Assembly: GCF_018326005.1 (NCBI RefSeq)
Contig: NZ_AP021903.1
Coordinates: 558,001 to 622,000 of the forward strand
Length of the DNA stretch: 64,000 bases
Origin: Pseudomonas sp. Seg1
GTDB lineage: Bacteria; Pseudomonadota; Gammaproteobacteria; Pseudomonadales; Pseudomonadaceae
Direction: 5' to 3'
This document shows positions 26,815 through 35,773 of this stretch, one piece after another. The position numbers were made by a program, and so were the translations under genes. The notes under the pieces are model-generated. The model ran no database searches. It was not told where the DNA came from and saw nothing but the letters and a program-made list of their open reading frames with translations. Position 1 is the stretch's first letter. Each line of letters begins with the position of its first letter.

Positions 26815-28265
26815 TGCAATTGTCCGAGCTGGCCGCTGCCGGGCGCACCCCGCAACTGCCGCTGACAATAACGCTGGCCGATGCGGCCGGCACCGCGGAC
26901 TTGCAGTTGCTGAGTCTGTTGCGTGTTTTGCCGGGGCAACGCTACGTCGGCGCTGGCGTCTGGCGTGGGCGTCCGGTGCTGGCCAAGTTGCTGGTCGGCA
27001 GCAAGGCGGCCCGGCACTTTCAGCGAGAGCTGGAAGGCGTGCGCTTGCTGGCTGCTCAAGGCCTGACGACACCGTTGCTGCTGGCTGATGGCCTGAAGAA
27101 CGCTGAGGGCGGCTGGCTGCTGTTCGATTTTCTTGAGGGTGCTGAAAGCCTCGGCGACGCCTGGACGAAAGTCGAGGCGCTGCCGATGTTGGCGGATGAG
27201 CAATCCGCGGTGCTGGCCGAGGCGCTGGGTGCGATTGGCCGGTTGCACGGTAAAGGGCTTTGGCAGGAGGACCTGCACCTGGACAATCTGCTGCGTCACG
27301 GCGGGCAGTTGTATTTGATCGACGGTGCGGGCATCTGCGTGGAAACCGCCGGACAGCCGTTGTCGCGGCAGAAAGTCCTGGAAAATCTCGGTGTGTTTTT
27401 CGCCCAGTTGCCCAAGGCGCTTGAACCGTTCACCGAAGAACTGCTGGTGTATTACCTGCTGAGCAACAGCGAGCACGCGCTGCCACTGGAAGCCTTGCAG
27501 AAACAGATCGACAAGGTTCGCCGCTGGCGTCTGAAGGATTACCTGATCAAGGTCGGTCGCGAATGCACGCTGTTCAGCGTTCGGCGGGGAGCCTTTGGTT
27601 TGCGCGCGATCCGTCGCGAGGAAGAGGCGGCAATGCTGCCGGTGCTGGAACAGGCCGATCAGTTGCTGGACAAGGGGCATCTCTACAAGACCGGCGGCGC
27701 CGCGAGCGTCGGCAAGGTCGACGTGGAGGCGCGCGCGCTGGTGATCAAGCGCTATAACATCAAGGGCTTCGCCCATTGGCTCAAGCGTTTCTGGCGCCCG
27801 AGTCGTGCCTGGCATTCGTGGCGTGAGGGCAATCGCCTGGCGTTTCTCGGCATCGCCACGCCCAAGCCGCTGGCGGTGCTGGAAAAGCGCTTTTTGTGGC
27901 TGCGCAGCCGTGCATATCTGGTCACCGAGTTCCTGCCGGGGCCGGACATCATCGAGCGATTTGCGCCGTATGTTGAAAGTGGTGATGCTCCGGAAGCGGA
28001 GTTGCAGGCGCTGGATCAATTGTTTGCCCGGTTGATTGCCGAGCGCATCAGTCATGGCGACTTCAAGGGCCATAACCTGTTCTGGCAGAACGACCGCTGG
28101 GCGCTGATCGATCTCGATTCGATGTGCCAGCACGGCTCGGTGAACACCTTTGCTGGTGCCTATGCGCGGGATCGGGCGCGTTTCATGCGTAACTGGCCGG
28201 CGAGTAGTGCGTTGTATCAGGTCATCGATCAGCGTTTGCCTAAAGATATCTCCAGCGCCGGCTGA
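26814..28265 (+). CDS. Tandem two-domain LPS kinase-like protein
   Basis: 483 residues made of two kinase-like domains. The N-terminal one (about 1-235) has VLAKLLVGSK, catalytic EDLHLDNLL and LIDGAG. The C-terminal one (about 270-475) has LVIKRYNIKG, catalytic HGDFKGHNLFW and LIDLDSM. Both catalytic aspartates are kept. It corresponds in position and length to PA5006 of PAO1. The likely role is phosphorylation of further core positions, or of heptose II. The substrate is not known from sequence. It is the last gene of the overlapping waaF-to-kinase run; a REP pair follows. Confidence 0.85.
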   Translation: MQLSELAAAGRTPQLPLTITLADAAGTADLQLLSLLRVLPGQRYVGAGVWRGRPVLAKLLVGSKAARHFQRELEGVRLLAAQGLTTPLLLADGLKNAEGGWLLFDFLEGAESLGDAWTKVEALPMLADEQSAVLAEALGAIGRLHGKGLWQEDLHLDNLLRHGGQLYLIDGAGICVETAGQPLSRQKVLENLGVFFAQLPKALEPFTEELLVYYLLSNSEHALPLEALQKQIDKVRRWRLKDYLIKVGRECTLFSVRRGAFGLRAIRREEEAAMLPVLEQADQLLDKGHLYKTGGAASVGKVDVEARALVIKRYNIKGFAHWLKRFWRPSRAWHSWREGNRLAFLGIATPKPLAVLEKRFLWLRSRAYLVTEFLPGPDIIERFAPYVESGDAPEAELQALDQLFARLIAERISHGDFKGHNLFWQNDRWALIDLDSMCQHGSVNTFAGAYARDRARFMRNWPASSALYQVIDQRLPKDISSAG

Positions 28266-28283
28266 ATCGGCTCTTCGACCCTT

Positions 28284-28347
28284 TCGCAAGCAAGCCCGCT
28301 CCCACCCTTGGAATGCATTCCTCCTGTGGGAGCGGGCTTGCTCGCGA
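28284..28347. repeat. REP pair after the waa kinase run
   Basis: Two inverted REPs (CAAGCAAGCCCGCTCCCA and its partner) with a short loop of about 20 bases. It probably closes the waaF-kinase transcript. Confidence 0.88.
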
Positions 28348-28494
28348 AGAGGTCTGTAAAAACACCGAAAATGTTCCTCGCTCAATGAGGGACAATATTT
28401 TCTGAATGGTCCTACAGCTTCATCAGAAGCCATGAACTGTGCCCGCTTCAGCCCCGATGCTAGTTTGCCTGACGACAATGGAGGGCAAATTTTG

Positions 28495-28827
28495 ATGATC
28501 AAAAAGGCTGTGATGCTGGGCGCTTTTTCATGGGGTTTATCAGGCTGCGGCAGTGTCCTGACTGTATTGCAGGATGATGCCGATGTCGCCCGGGACATGC
28601 GCAAACAAAAAACCTACTGCCAATCCATTCCGCGCGTTTACAGCGGTCTGGCCTACGATTTCTGCGTGTTGAACGCACCGCCCGATCCAAGTGGCTTTCT
28701 CGCGCCATTCGTCTTGCTGGATCTGCCATTGTCCGGAGTGGCCGATACGGTTGTGCTGCCCTACACCATTTATCGTCAGGCGACTGACGGTAATCTCGGT
28801 ATCTACTGGCGCACGGGCGGTTATTGA
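28495..28827 (+). CDS. YceK/YidQ-like lipoprotein
   Basis: 110 residues with a lipoprotein signal: MIKKAVMLGAFSWGLSGC, lipobox LSGC with Cys18. The mature part (CQSIPRVYSGLAYDFCVL, then FVLLDLPLSGVADTVVLPYT) matches the YceK/YidQ pattern of small outer-membrane-associated lipoproteins of unknown function. GGAGG lies ten bases upstream of ATG 28495, which rules out an in-frame ATG 21 codons earlier. It has its own upstream gap of about 150 bases and is not overlapped by waa genes. Confidence 0.8.
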   Translation: MIKKAVMLGAFSWGLSGCGSVLTVLQDDADVARDMRKQKTYCQSIPRVYSGLAYDFCVLNAPPDPSGFLAPFVLLDLPLSGVADTVVLPYTIYRQATDGNLGIYWRTGGY

Positions 28828-28901
28828 ACCCACAGGCAGGGTTTATCCGATCCATTCAACCTGGGGCAATTCGCACAGGGTAATTCCCCGCATGTTTACG
28901 C

Positions 28902-28970
28902 TATAATCCCGCCCTTTAGCTGTTCCTCGCCCTTTGCGAGGGCACATCAATTTTCAAGGCGCATCGCGCC
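28902..28970 (+). promoter_or_regulatory. Promoter -10 and hairpin leader before the carbamoyltransferase
   Basis: A perfect TATAAT at 28902-28907 without a good -35. It is followed by two GC hairpins, CCTCGC/GCGAGG (28927-28943) and AGGCGC/GCGCCT (about 28959-28973), and AAGAGGC as ribosome site before the GTG at 29000. The leader would be roughly 85 nucleotides. Confidence 0.5.
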
Positions 28971-28999
28971 TGCACGCAGACTAAAGAGGCTAGACCCCT

Positions 29000-30754
29000 G
29001 TGGCATTGACGATTCTTGGCCTGTCCGGCGCCCTTAGCCATGATCCATCAGCTGCCTTGTACATCGACGGCAAGCTGGTGGCGGCGGCCGAAGAAGAGCG
29101 CTTCGTACGCGATAAGCATGCAAAAAACCGCATGCCCTACGAGTCGGCGAAGTTCTGTCTTGAGCAGGCCGGTATCAAACCGTCCGACGTTGACGTGGTA
29201 GCGATCCCGTTCGCTCCGATCAGTCTGTTCGGCAAGGCCCGTTGGCACTATGCCAAGCGTTACTGGTATGCCCCGGATCGCGCGCTCGATGCGATCCTGA
29301 TGGGCAACCGTCGCTACAAACGCTATCGCAACAAGATCGTCTGGTGCCTGGAGCAACTGGGTTTCGATCCGAAAAAAATCAAGATCGAACCGGTCGAACA
29401 CCATCTGGCCCACGCTTCCAGCGCTTACCACTGCTCCGGTTTCAAAGAGAAAACCGCGATCCTCGGTATCGACGGCAAGGGCGAGTACGCCACGACCTTT
29501 TTCGGTTATGGCGAGAACGGCAAGATCCACAAGATCAAGGAATTCTTCGATCCTGACTCCCTCGGCGGCCTGTATGGCGCGATCACCGAGTTCCTCGGTT
29601 TCGAGATGCTCGACGGTGAGTTCAAGGTCATGGGCATGGCGCCGTATGGCGATGCCAGCAAATACGATTTCTCGCGTCTGGCCTCGTTCGAGAACGGCGA
29701 GCTGGTGATCAATACCGACTACGCCAACGTGATCGGCCTGCGCCGCTATAAAGAGAAGGGCAAGGGTTTCTACTTCTCGCCGAAGCTGATCGAGTGGCTT
29801 GGTCCGAAGCGTGAAGGCGATATTGCTGACGAACCTTACATCCACTATGCCGCCAGCATGCAAGCGCTGTTCGAGAAACTGGCGCTGCAGATGATCGATC
29901 ACTACCTGGGCGACGTGCTCAAGGAAACCGGCAAACTGGCGTTCGCCGGTGGCTGTGCGTTGAACGTCAAGCTCAACCAGAAAATCATCGCCCGTGACGA
30001 CATCAAGGAGCTTTTCGTGCAGCCGGCGTCCGGCGATGCCGGTACTGCGGTTGGCGCGGCAGCCTATGTGTCTCATGCCCGTGGCGTGCCGGTCGAAAAG
30101 ATGGAACACGTCTACCTCGGCCCGTCGTACAGCAACGAAGACGTGATCGCCGCGTGCGCTCGTCACGAGAACAAGCCTGCGTGGCGCAAGCTCGACAACA
30201 TGCCGGAACAGATCGCCAAAATCATGGTTGAAGGCAATCCGGTGGCCTGGTTCCAGGGTCGCATGGAATTCGGTCCGCGCGCATTGGGCGGCCGTTCGAT
30301 CATTGGCTGCCCTAGCGTGGCCGGCGTGGCTGATCGTATCAACCACCAGATCAAGTTCCGCGAGCGCTGGAGGCCTTTCTGCCCGTCGATGCTCGATACC
30401 GTCGCGCCACAGATGATCAAGATCGATCACCCGGCTCCTTTCATGACCTTCACGTTCGAAGTGGCGGAAGAGTGGAAAACCCGTGTGCCGGAAGTCGTCC
30501 ACGAAGATGGCACTTCCCGGGCGCAGGTGCTCAAGCGCGAATACAATCCGCGTTACTACGACATGATGAAAGCGCTGGAAAACCTGACCGGCAACGGCGT
30601 GTCGCTGAACACCTCGCTCAACCGTCGTGGAGAACCGATGATCTGCTCGCCGACCGACGCGCTGAACATGTTTTTCGGCTCCGATCTGGAATACTTGATC
30701 ATGGAAGATATTCTGGTCGTAAAAGAGGGTGTGAAAGGATACGGACTTGACTGA
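29000..30754 (+). CDS. LPS core carbamoyltransferase (NodU/CmcH family)
   Basis: 584 residues of the carbamoyltransferase NodU/CmcH family, which moves a carbamoyl group from carbamoyl phosphate to a sugar hydroxyl. The N-terminus ILGLSGALSHDPSAAL and the VEHHLAHASSAY histidine motif are diagnostic. The C-terminal half has FAGGCALNVKLNQKI and GRMEFGPRALGGRSI. The position fits PA5005 of PAO1, linked to 7-O-carbamoylation of heptose II. The start is GTG (29000) with AGAGG upstream. The end overlaps the following glycosyltransferase by eight bases. Confidence 0.9.
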   Translation: MALTILGLSGALSHDPSAALYIDGKLVAAAEEERFVRDKHAKNRMPYESAKFCLEQAGIKPSDVDVVAIPFAPISLFGKARWHYAKRYWYAPDRALDAILMGNRRYKRYRNKIVWCLEQLGFDPKKIKIEPVEHHLAHASSAYHCSGFKEKTAILGIDGKGEYATTFFGYGENGKIHKIKEFFDPDSLGGLYGAITEFLGFEMLDGEFKVMGMAPYGDASKYDFSRLASFENGELVINTDYANVIGLRRYKEKGKGFYFSPKLIEWLGPKREGDIADEPYIHYAASMQALFEKLALQMIDHYLGDVLKETGKLAFAGGCALNVKLNQKIIARDDIKELFVQPASGDAGTAVGAAAYVSHARGVPVEKMEHVYLGPSYSNEDVIAACARHENKPAWRKLDNMPEQIAKIMVEGNPVAWFQGRMEFGPRALGGRSIIGCPSVAGVADRINHQIKFRERWRPFCPSMLDTVAPQMIKIDHPAPFMTFTFEVAEEWKTRVPEVVHEDGTSRAQVLKREYNPRYYDMMKALENLTGNGVSLNTSLNRRGEPMICSPTDALNMFFGSDLEYLIMEDILVVKEGVKGYGLD

Positions 30755-31655
30755 AACACTGATCAGCGTCGTGATTCCCGCTTACAACTATGCGCGGACC
30801 CTGCCTCGTGCAGTGGAGTCGGTATTGGCGCAGCTGGATGATGCGACGACGGATCTGTTAGTCATCGACGATGGGTCGACGGACGAAACGCCTGAAGTAG
30901 TAGAGAAACTTCTGCTCAAGCATGGCGGGCGTTTTCGTGCGTTGCGCAAAAGCAATGGCGGGCTGTCTTCAGTGCGAAATCGGGGGCTTGAAGAGACGAC
31001 CGGGCAATACCTGGTTTTCCTTGATTCCGATGACGAAATGGCCCCCGGCGCTTTGGCTGCGCTGTCGCAACACATTGCCTGCAACCCTCAAAGCCTGATG
31101 GTCATCGGTGCCCACTGGTCAGTGTTCGCAGACGGCAGGCGCAGCTTGCAGGCAGCCAAACCGTTGCCTTCGACTCCCCGTCAGCGTTTGCAGGGTTACC
31201 TGCTGGACAAGACCGTATCGATTTCCAATGGTGCGTGCGCGATGCATCGCGCTGTATTCGCTCCGGGTAATTACCCGGAGCATCTGCGCAACGTCGAGGA
31301 CCTGCCAGTGTTTGCCCAGGTGCTGGCGCGTTTCCCTTGCACCGTTCTCGATCAGCCTATGGCATTGATCTACAAGCATGCCGACAGCATGCGTCATGAT
31401 CTGCGCCAAAGTCTTGCTGCTGGCACGGAGCAGGTGGTCAGCGAAGTGTTTTCAAGTCGGCGCATGCCGGCAGAAATGCAGGATTTACGTCAGGCATTTC
31501 TGGCACAGCGCTGCCTGTCGCTGTTTCGCGATTGCTATTCACATGGTGAATACGCGTTGGCCAAGGGCTTCTATTTTCAGGCGTTGCGTGCCGACTGGCG
31601 CACGGTTTCGCGCTGGTCCTACACTCGCAAGGCTTTGCGGTTGTTGTTTCGGTAA
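30747..31655 (+). CDS. Family 2 glycosyltransferase
   Basis: 302 residues, GT-A fold. The start ISVVIPAYNYARTLPRAVES, then LLVIDDGSTDET and the metal-binding LVFLDSDDE (DxD type) are classic GT2 signatures. The start is TTG at 30747, with AAGGA seven bases upstream, overlapping the carbamoyltransferase end. It probably adds an outer-core sugar. PAO1 has a different enzyme (WapH, GT4) at this position, so the core structure probably differs. Acceptor and donor cannot be told from sequence. Confidence 0.88.
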   Translation: MTETLISVVIPAYNYARTLPRAVESVLAQLDDATTDLLVIDDGSTDETPEVVEKLLLKHGGRFRALRKSNGGLSSVRNRGLEETTGQYLVFLDSDDEMAPGALAALSQHIACNPQSLMVIGAHWSVFADGRRSLQAAKPLPSTPRQRLQGYLLDKTVSISNGACAMHRAVFAPGNYPEHLRNVEDLPVFAQVLARFPCTVLDQPMALIYKHADSMRHDLRQSLAAGTEQVVSEVFSSRRMPAEMQDLRQAFLAQRCLSLFRDCYSHGEYALAKGFYFQALRADWRTVSRWSYTRKALRLLFR

Positions 31656-31709
31656 GCGGTTCGCGAACACATGTGCGTACCACGTAACGAGTGTCATTGA
31701 GGTGGCTGG

Positions 31710-33170
31710 GTGAAAGGTACGGGCGTTAAAGTGGCAACTCGGGTCTCCAGAATCATCGATGAATACCCGGTATGGCTGGCGTTTCTGGGCAGTGTGCTGC
31801 TGTCGCTGATTGCGGTCATGGGCACCGCGACAGTCGGGCGAGATGCCGCGCTGTACATCGATATTGCGCAACAAGTTACCGAGCACGGTCCCAATGTGGC
31901 TTGGGCAACTTTCGACTGGCCGTGGTTTTCCTTTCTGCTCGCCGGCACGCATCTGATCCTGCATTTACCATTGGAACTGAGCGCCTATCTCTGGTGTGGC
32001 CTCTTCTTCGCCGGCACCAGTGCATTGATGGTGGACTGCGTACGTCAGCGTTCTGCGCACGTCACCCGCTGGGCTTGTCTGGTGGTGCTGGCAATGCCAG
32101 CGGTCAATGCCTTTCGAAATGACATCATCCGTGAATGCGGTTTCTGGTTTTTCTGCACGCTGGCGCTGTGGTTTGCATTGCGCTGGCAAACCCGTGGCGG
32201 CTGGCTACGCGCGGCGTTCATTCATCTGGCGATTATCGGAGCAGCCTTTTTCCGCCTGGAGGCGTTGCTGCTGTTGCCGGCGTTGGCGCTGTGGCAGTTG
32301 CCAAACCTCTGGTCGTCCACACGACGCCTGCAATTCTTTCAGTTTTCGCTATTACCGATTCTGGGCCTGTTGGGTATATGTGTGTCGGGCGCGCTCCTGT
32401 CGGCCCGCCTGATGCTTTATCTGGACATGATTGCGCCGCACAGTGTCTTGTCTTCGTTTCAGATGCTGTGTGATCAGTTTGCCAACTCGCTCATTAACAA
32501 GTACTCCCAGGACGAAGCCGGCCGAATCATTTTCTTTGGCATCCTGGCGACCATGACTATCAGTTTCGTCAAGTTGATGGGACCTTTCGCCGTTCCGTTC
32601 ATCCTGCGCCGCAACTGGGGAGTGCTAGGCACCTACTGGCGTGACTACCGCCCCTTCGCCTGGACGGCGCTGTTGTACCTGGTGGTGCTGGTGCTGTTTT
32701 TCATCAAGCAACAGTTCATGAACACTCGCTACCTGAGCTTTCTCAATCTGTTGTTTGTGCCGGTGCTGGCACTGGGACTGGCCGCTTTTGTTCGCGAGTT
32801 CCCGCGTTGGGGCAAGTGGCTGGTTATCGTGGGGTTGCTGGTGATGCTGTCGAACGTCATCTCCACCGGGGCCGGCAAAACCCACTATGTCGAGGCCGGG
32901 CGCTGGATGTCCTCCCATGTCGAGCCGGATGCGTCGACATACTTCGCAGATGGGCGGATCAGCTACTACGCCGGTCGCGGCTACGTGTTGCCCGTTCTGA
33001 CCCAGGAAGAGGCGATGTCCACCGCCCATGCCGGCGACTATCGCTATTTTGTGATTGAGGCGAAGGGTGACGAGCCCTGGCTGAAGGAATGGCTGGAGGC
33101 GCACAAGTTGCGCATCCTCGAGCATTTCGCCAACCGCAAAGGTGCAACGCTGCTGGTCATCGGCCGCTAA
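31710..33170 (+). CDS. Polytopic membrane protein, GT-C glycosyltransferase-like
   Basis: 486 residues with about ten predicted membrane helices and a soluble C-terminal part. After the first helix comes GRDAALYIDIAQQ, an acidic first periplasmic loop as in GT-C enzymes such as ArnT, which use polyprenyl-linked sugars. This placement suggests periplasmic modification of the core or lipid A, but no family was firmly recognised. No Wzy_C O-antigen ligase pattern was seen. Start GTG 31710, with GAGGTGG about seven bases upstream; GTG 31731 is an alternative. It meets the leftward gene at 33174 tail to tail with three bases between them. Confidence 0.72.
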   Translation: MKGTGVKVATRVSRIIDEYPVWLAFLGSVLLSLIAVMGTATVGRDAALYIDIAQQVTEHGPNVAWATFDWPWFSFLLAGTHLILHLPLELSAYLWCGLFFAGTSALMVDCVRQRSAHVTRWACLVVLAMPAVNAFRNDIIRECGFWFFCTLALWFALRWQTRGGWLRAAFIHLAIIGAAFFRLEALLLLPALALWQLPNLWSSTRRLQFFQFSLLPILGLLGICVSGALLSARLMLYLDMIAPHSVLSSFQMLCDQFANSLINKYSQDEAGRIIFFGILATMTISFVKLMGPFAVPFILRRNWGVLGTYWRDYRPFAWTALLYLVVLVLFFIKQQFMNTRYLSFLNLLFVPVLALGLAAFVREFPRWGKWLVIVGLLVMLSNVISTGAGKTHYVEAGRWMSSHVEPDASTYFADGRISYYAGRGYVLPVLTQEEAMSTAHAGDYRYFVIEAKGDEPWLKEWLEAHKLRILEHFANRKGATLLVIGR

Positions 33171-33173
33171 GGC

Positions 33174-33827
33174 TCAACCCAGCAGCGGACGCAGGCGCGA
33201 GATCAGTGGCGCTTGCCGGTTGCTTGGCAGGGCCTGGCGGTAGCCTTCGATGAAGGTGTCGCCAGCGTCTTCGCCCAGCAACCATTGGCGGTCTTCTTTA
33301 TAGCGCAGCAAATGGGCGAAGTTGCGCAGGCGTTTGCTGTCGCTGAGTGCGCGTCTCTGGCAGCGCAGGTCGGCGATGTCGATCAGGCCCAGTTGGTGAT
33401 CGGGTGTGAGTACGACATTGCCGAAGTGCAGCGAGCGAAAATACACGCCTTTTTCATGCAATTGAGCGAAATATCCGCCCAATTGGAACCTCAACGCATC
33501 ATTCCCTTCACTGCTGCCTTGCAACTGGCGCACCGTATCGCCCGCCAGCGGGCTGTAATAAACGCCATCGCGCTCGATACTCGGAATGCGATACACCGCA
33601 ATGACGGTCGGACAGAGAATGCCGCGCTGCTCCAGTGCCCGGGTGTTGTCGGCAAAGCGCTGCGCATAGGGATAGAACAGCGCCGAACTGAGCAGCCGCT
33701 TGCGACGGAACAGCTTGAGCATGCGTCCATCGGCCAATCTGAGCACCTTGTCGCCGGAACCGTCGGCTTCCAATACGTGTGCACCTTCGCGCAGTGCCTC
33801 GTAAGTGCTGTGGTCAATCGATTGCAT
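33174..33827 (-). CDS. Kinase-like protein of the 'toluene tolerance' type, catalytic Asp replaced
   Basis: 217 residues related to small bacterial kinase-like proteins annotated as toluene tolerance proteins (PA4998-like position). Lysine in MLKLFRRKRLL and the second-aspartate motif LGLIDIADLRC are present, but the catalytic loop reads YFRSLHFGNVVL: Ser stands where HxD needs Asp. The HFGN asparagine is kept. It may be a pseudokinase, or may use another base. It is transcribed against the surrounding LPS genes, with GGGGAG before its ATG and a promoter region of about 125 bases shared with msbA. Confidence 0.78.
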   Translation of the reverse strand: MQSIDHSTYEALREGAHVLEADGSGDKVLRLADGRMLKLFRRKRLLSSALFYPYAQRFADNTRALEQRGILCPTVIAVYRIPSIERDGVYYSPLAGDTVRQLQGSSEGNDALRFQLGGYFAQLHEKGVYFRSLHFGNVVLTPDHQLGLIDIADLRCQRRALSDSKRLRNFAHLLRYKEDRQWLLGEDAGDTFIEGYRQALPSNRQAPLISRLRPLLG

Positions 33828-33952
33828 GTCTGGCTCCCCATCATTAGCGGGGTATCTTAACCGACTTGGTCAAAGGCTGGCTTGCAGTCATGTTTATCGG
33901 GGGAAAAACGCGTGTGATATCATCCCCGCCTCACTGAATTGTGCGGATCACC

Positions 33953-35773
33953 ATGAGCAGTCCTGAACCGAAAGCCCAGTCAACGCTGGCGATCTACTTC
34001 CGCCTTTTGGCTTACGTGCGGCCTTACGCCGGTCTCTTCCTTCTCAGCATCGTCGGGTTTCTGATCTTCGCATCGACTCAGCCGATGCTCGCTTACATCC
34101 TAAAGTACTTTGTCGATGGCCTGGCCAATCCTGAGGCCAGCCTGTTTCCGGGCAACCCGTACCTGGGCAAATTGCAATTGCTCGAAACCGTGCCGCTGAT
34201 GATCGTGTTCATTGCGCTGTTGCAGGGCGTGGGTTCGTATCTAGGCAACTTCTTCCTGGCTCGGGTTTCCCTGGGCCTGGTGCATGACCTGCGGGTGGTG
34301 CTGTTCAACAAGTTGCTGGAGCTGCCCAACCGGTTCTTTGACAAGAACAACTCCGGGCATCTGATTTCCCGAATCACCTTCAACGTGACGATGGTCACCG
34401 GCGCTGCGACGGACGCGATCAAAGTGGTCATCCGTGAAGGCATGACCGTGATTTTCCTGTTCTGCACCCTGTTGTGGATGAACTGGAAACTCACGCTGGT
34501 GATGGTGGCCATCCTGCCGGTCATCGGCATCATGGTGAACAGCACCAGCAAGAAATTCCGCAAGCAAAGCAAAAAGATCCAGGTGTCGATGGGCAACGTC
34601 ACGCACGTCGCCTCCGAGACGATCCATGGTTACCGTGTGGTGCGCAGTTTCGGCGGCGAAGTCTATGAAAAGGACCGCTTTCGCGATGCCAGCCAGAGCA
34701 ACACCGACAAGCAGCTGACGATGACCAAGACCGGCGCGGTCTACACGCCGATGCTGCAACTGGTGACGTACAGCGCCATGGCCGTGGTCATGTTCCTTGT
34801 GCTGTACCTTCGCGGTGATGCATCGCCGGGCGATCTGGTGGCCTACATCACCATGGCCGGTCTGTTGCCGAAGCCTATTCGCCAACTCTCCGAAGTCAGC
34901 TCGACCATTCAGAAAGGTGTGGCCGGTGCCGAGAGTATCTTCGAGCAGCTCGATGAGCCGGCCGAAGTGGATCAGGGTACGGTCGAGCGCGATCGCCTTG
35001 AAGGCCGACTGGAAGTGCGCAATCTCAGCTTCCAGTACCCGGACACCGACAAACAGGTACTCAACGACATCAGCTTCGTCGTGGAGCCTGGGCAAATGGT
35101 CGCTCTGGTCGGCCGTTCCGGCAGCGGCAAGTCCACTCTGGCCGGGTTGATTCCGCGCTTTTATCAGCATGAACACGGGCAGATTCTGCTCGATGGCGTG
35201 GAAGTGCAGGATTTCACCCTGCGCAGCCTGCGTCGCCAGATTGCGCTGGTGACCCAGGCGGTGACGTTGTTCAACGATACGGTGACCAACAACATCGCTT
35301 ACGGCGATCTGGCCGGCGCGCCTTTCGAGGAAGTCAAACGCGCGGCCTCCGAGGCCTATGCCGATGAGTTCATCGTCAAGATGCCGCAGGGCTATGAAAC
35401 CATGGTCGGCGAGAACGGAGTGCTGCTGTCCGGTGGCCAGCGTCAGCGCATTGCCATCGCCCGCGCCCTGCTCAAGGATGCACCGCTGCTGATTCTCGAC
35501 GAGGCCACTTCTGCACTGGATACCGAGTCGGAGCGGCATATTCAGGCAGCGCTGGATCATGTGGTGCAGAACCGCACGACTCTGGTGATCGCGCACCGCT
35601 TGAGCACCATCGAGAAGGCCGATCTGATTCTGGTCATGGACGAAGGCCGGATTGTCGAGCGTGGCACCCACGCACAACTGCTGGAGCAGAACGGCTATTA
35701 CTCGCGCCTGCATGCCAAAGAGTTCGAAGAGGGTGACGAGCCGCAGCCGGCCCACGTGACCAACGTATGCTGA
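33953..35773 (+). CDS. msbA: Lipid A-core flippase MsbA (ABC transporter)
   Basis: 606 residues: an N-terminal exporter domain with six membrane helices (about 20-320) and a C-terminal ATPase domain. It flips lipid A-core from the inner to the outer leaflet of the inner membrane. Walker A GRSGSGKST (387-395), signature LSGGQRQRIAIARALL, Walker B LLILDEATSALD and the following H-loop IAHRLSTIEKAD are complete. ATG 33953 is preferred over a frame four codons earlier (GTG). The ATGCTGA overlap with mig-14 couples translation. Confidence 0.96.
   Translation: MSSPEPKAQSTLAIYFRLLAYVRPYAGLFLLSIVGFLIFASTQPMLAYILKYFVDGLANPEASLFPGNPYLGKLQLLETVPLMIVFIALLQGVGSYLGNFFLARVSLGLVHDLRVVLFNKLLELPNRFFDKNNSGHLISRITFNVTMVTGAATDAIKVVIREGMTVIFLFCTLLWMNWKLTLVMVAILPVIGIMVNSTSKKFRKQSKKIQVSMGNVTHVASETIHGYRVVRSFGGEVYEKDRFRDASQSNTDKQLTMTKTGAVYTPMLQLVTYSAMAVVMFLVLYLRGDASPGDLVAYITMAGLLPKPIRQLSEVSSTIQKGVAGAESIFEQLDEPAEVDQGTVERDRLEGRLEVRNLSFQYPDTDKQVLNDISFVVEPGQMVALVGRSGSGKSTLAGLIPRFYQHEHGQILLDGVEVQDFTLRSLRRQIALVTQAVTLFNDTVTNNIAYGDLAGAPFEEVKRAASEAYADEFIVKMPQGYETMVGENGVLLSGGQRQRIAIARALLKDAPLLILDEATSALDTESERHIQAALDHVVQNRTTLVIAHRLSTIEKADLILVMDEGRIVERGTHAQLLEQNGYYSRLHAKEFEEGDEPQPAHVTNVC

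Noticed and set aside
29048..30502. 484-codon open frame opposite the carbamoyltransferase
   Set aside because: Antisense shadow; the sense gene has full family motifs.
31710..33170. O-antigen ligase WaaL
   Set aside because: Membrane topology fits but no Wzy_C-type periplasmic motif was seen; a GT-C-like role fits better.
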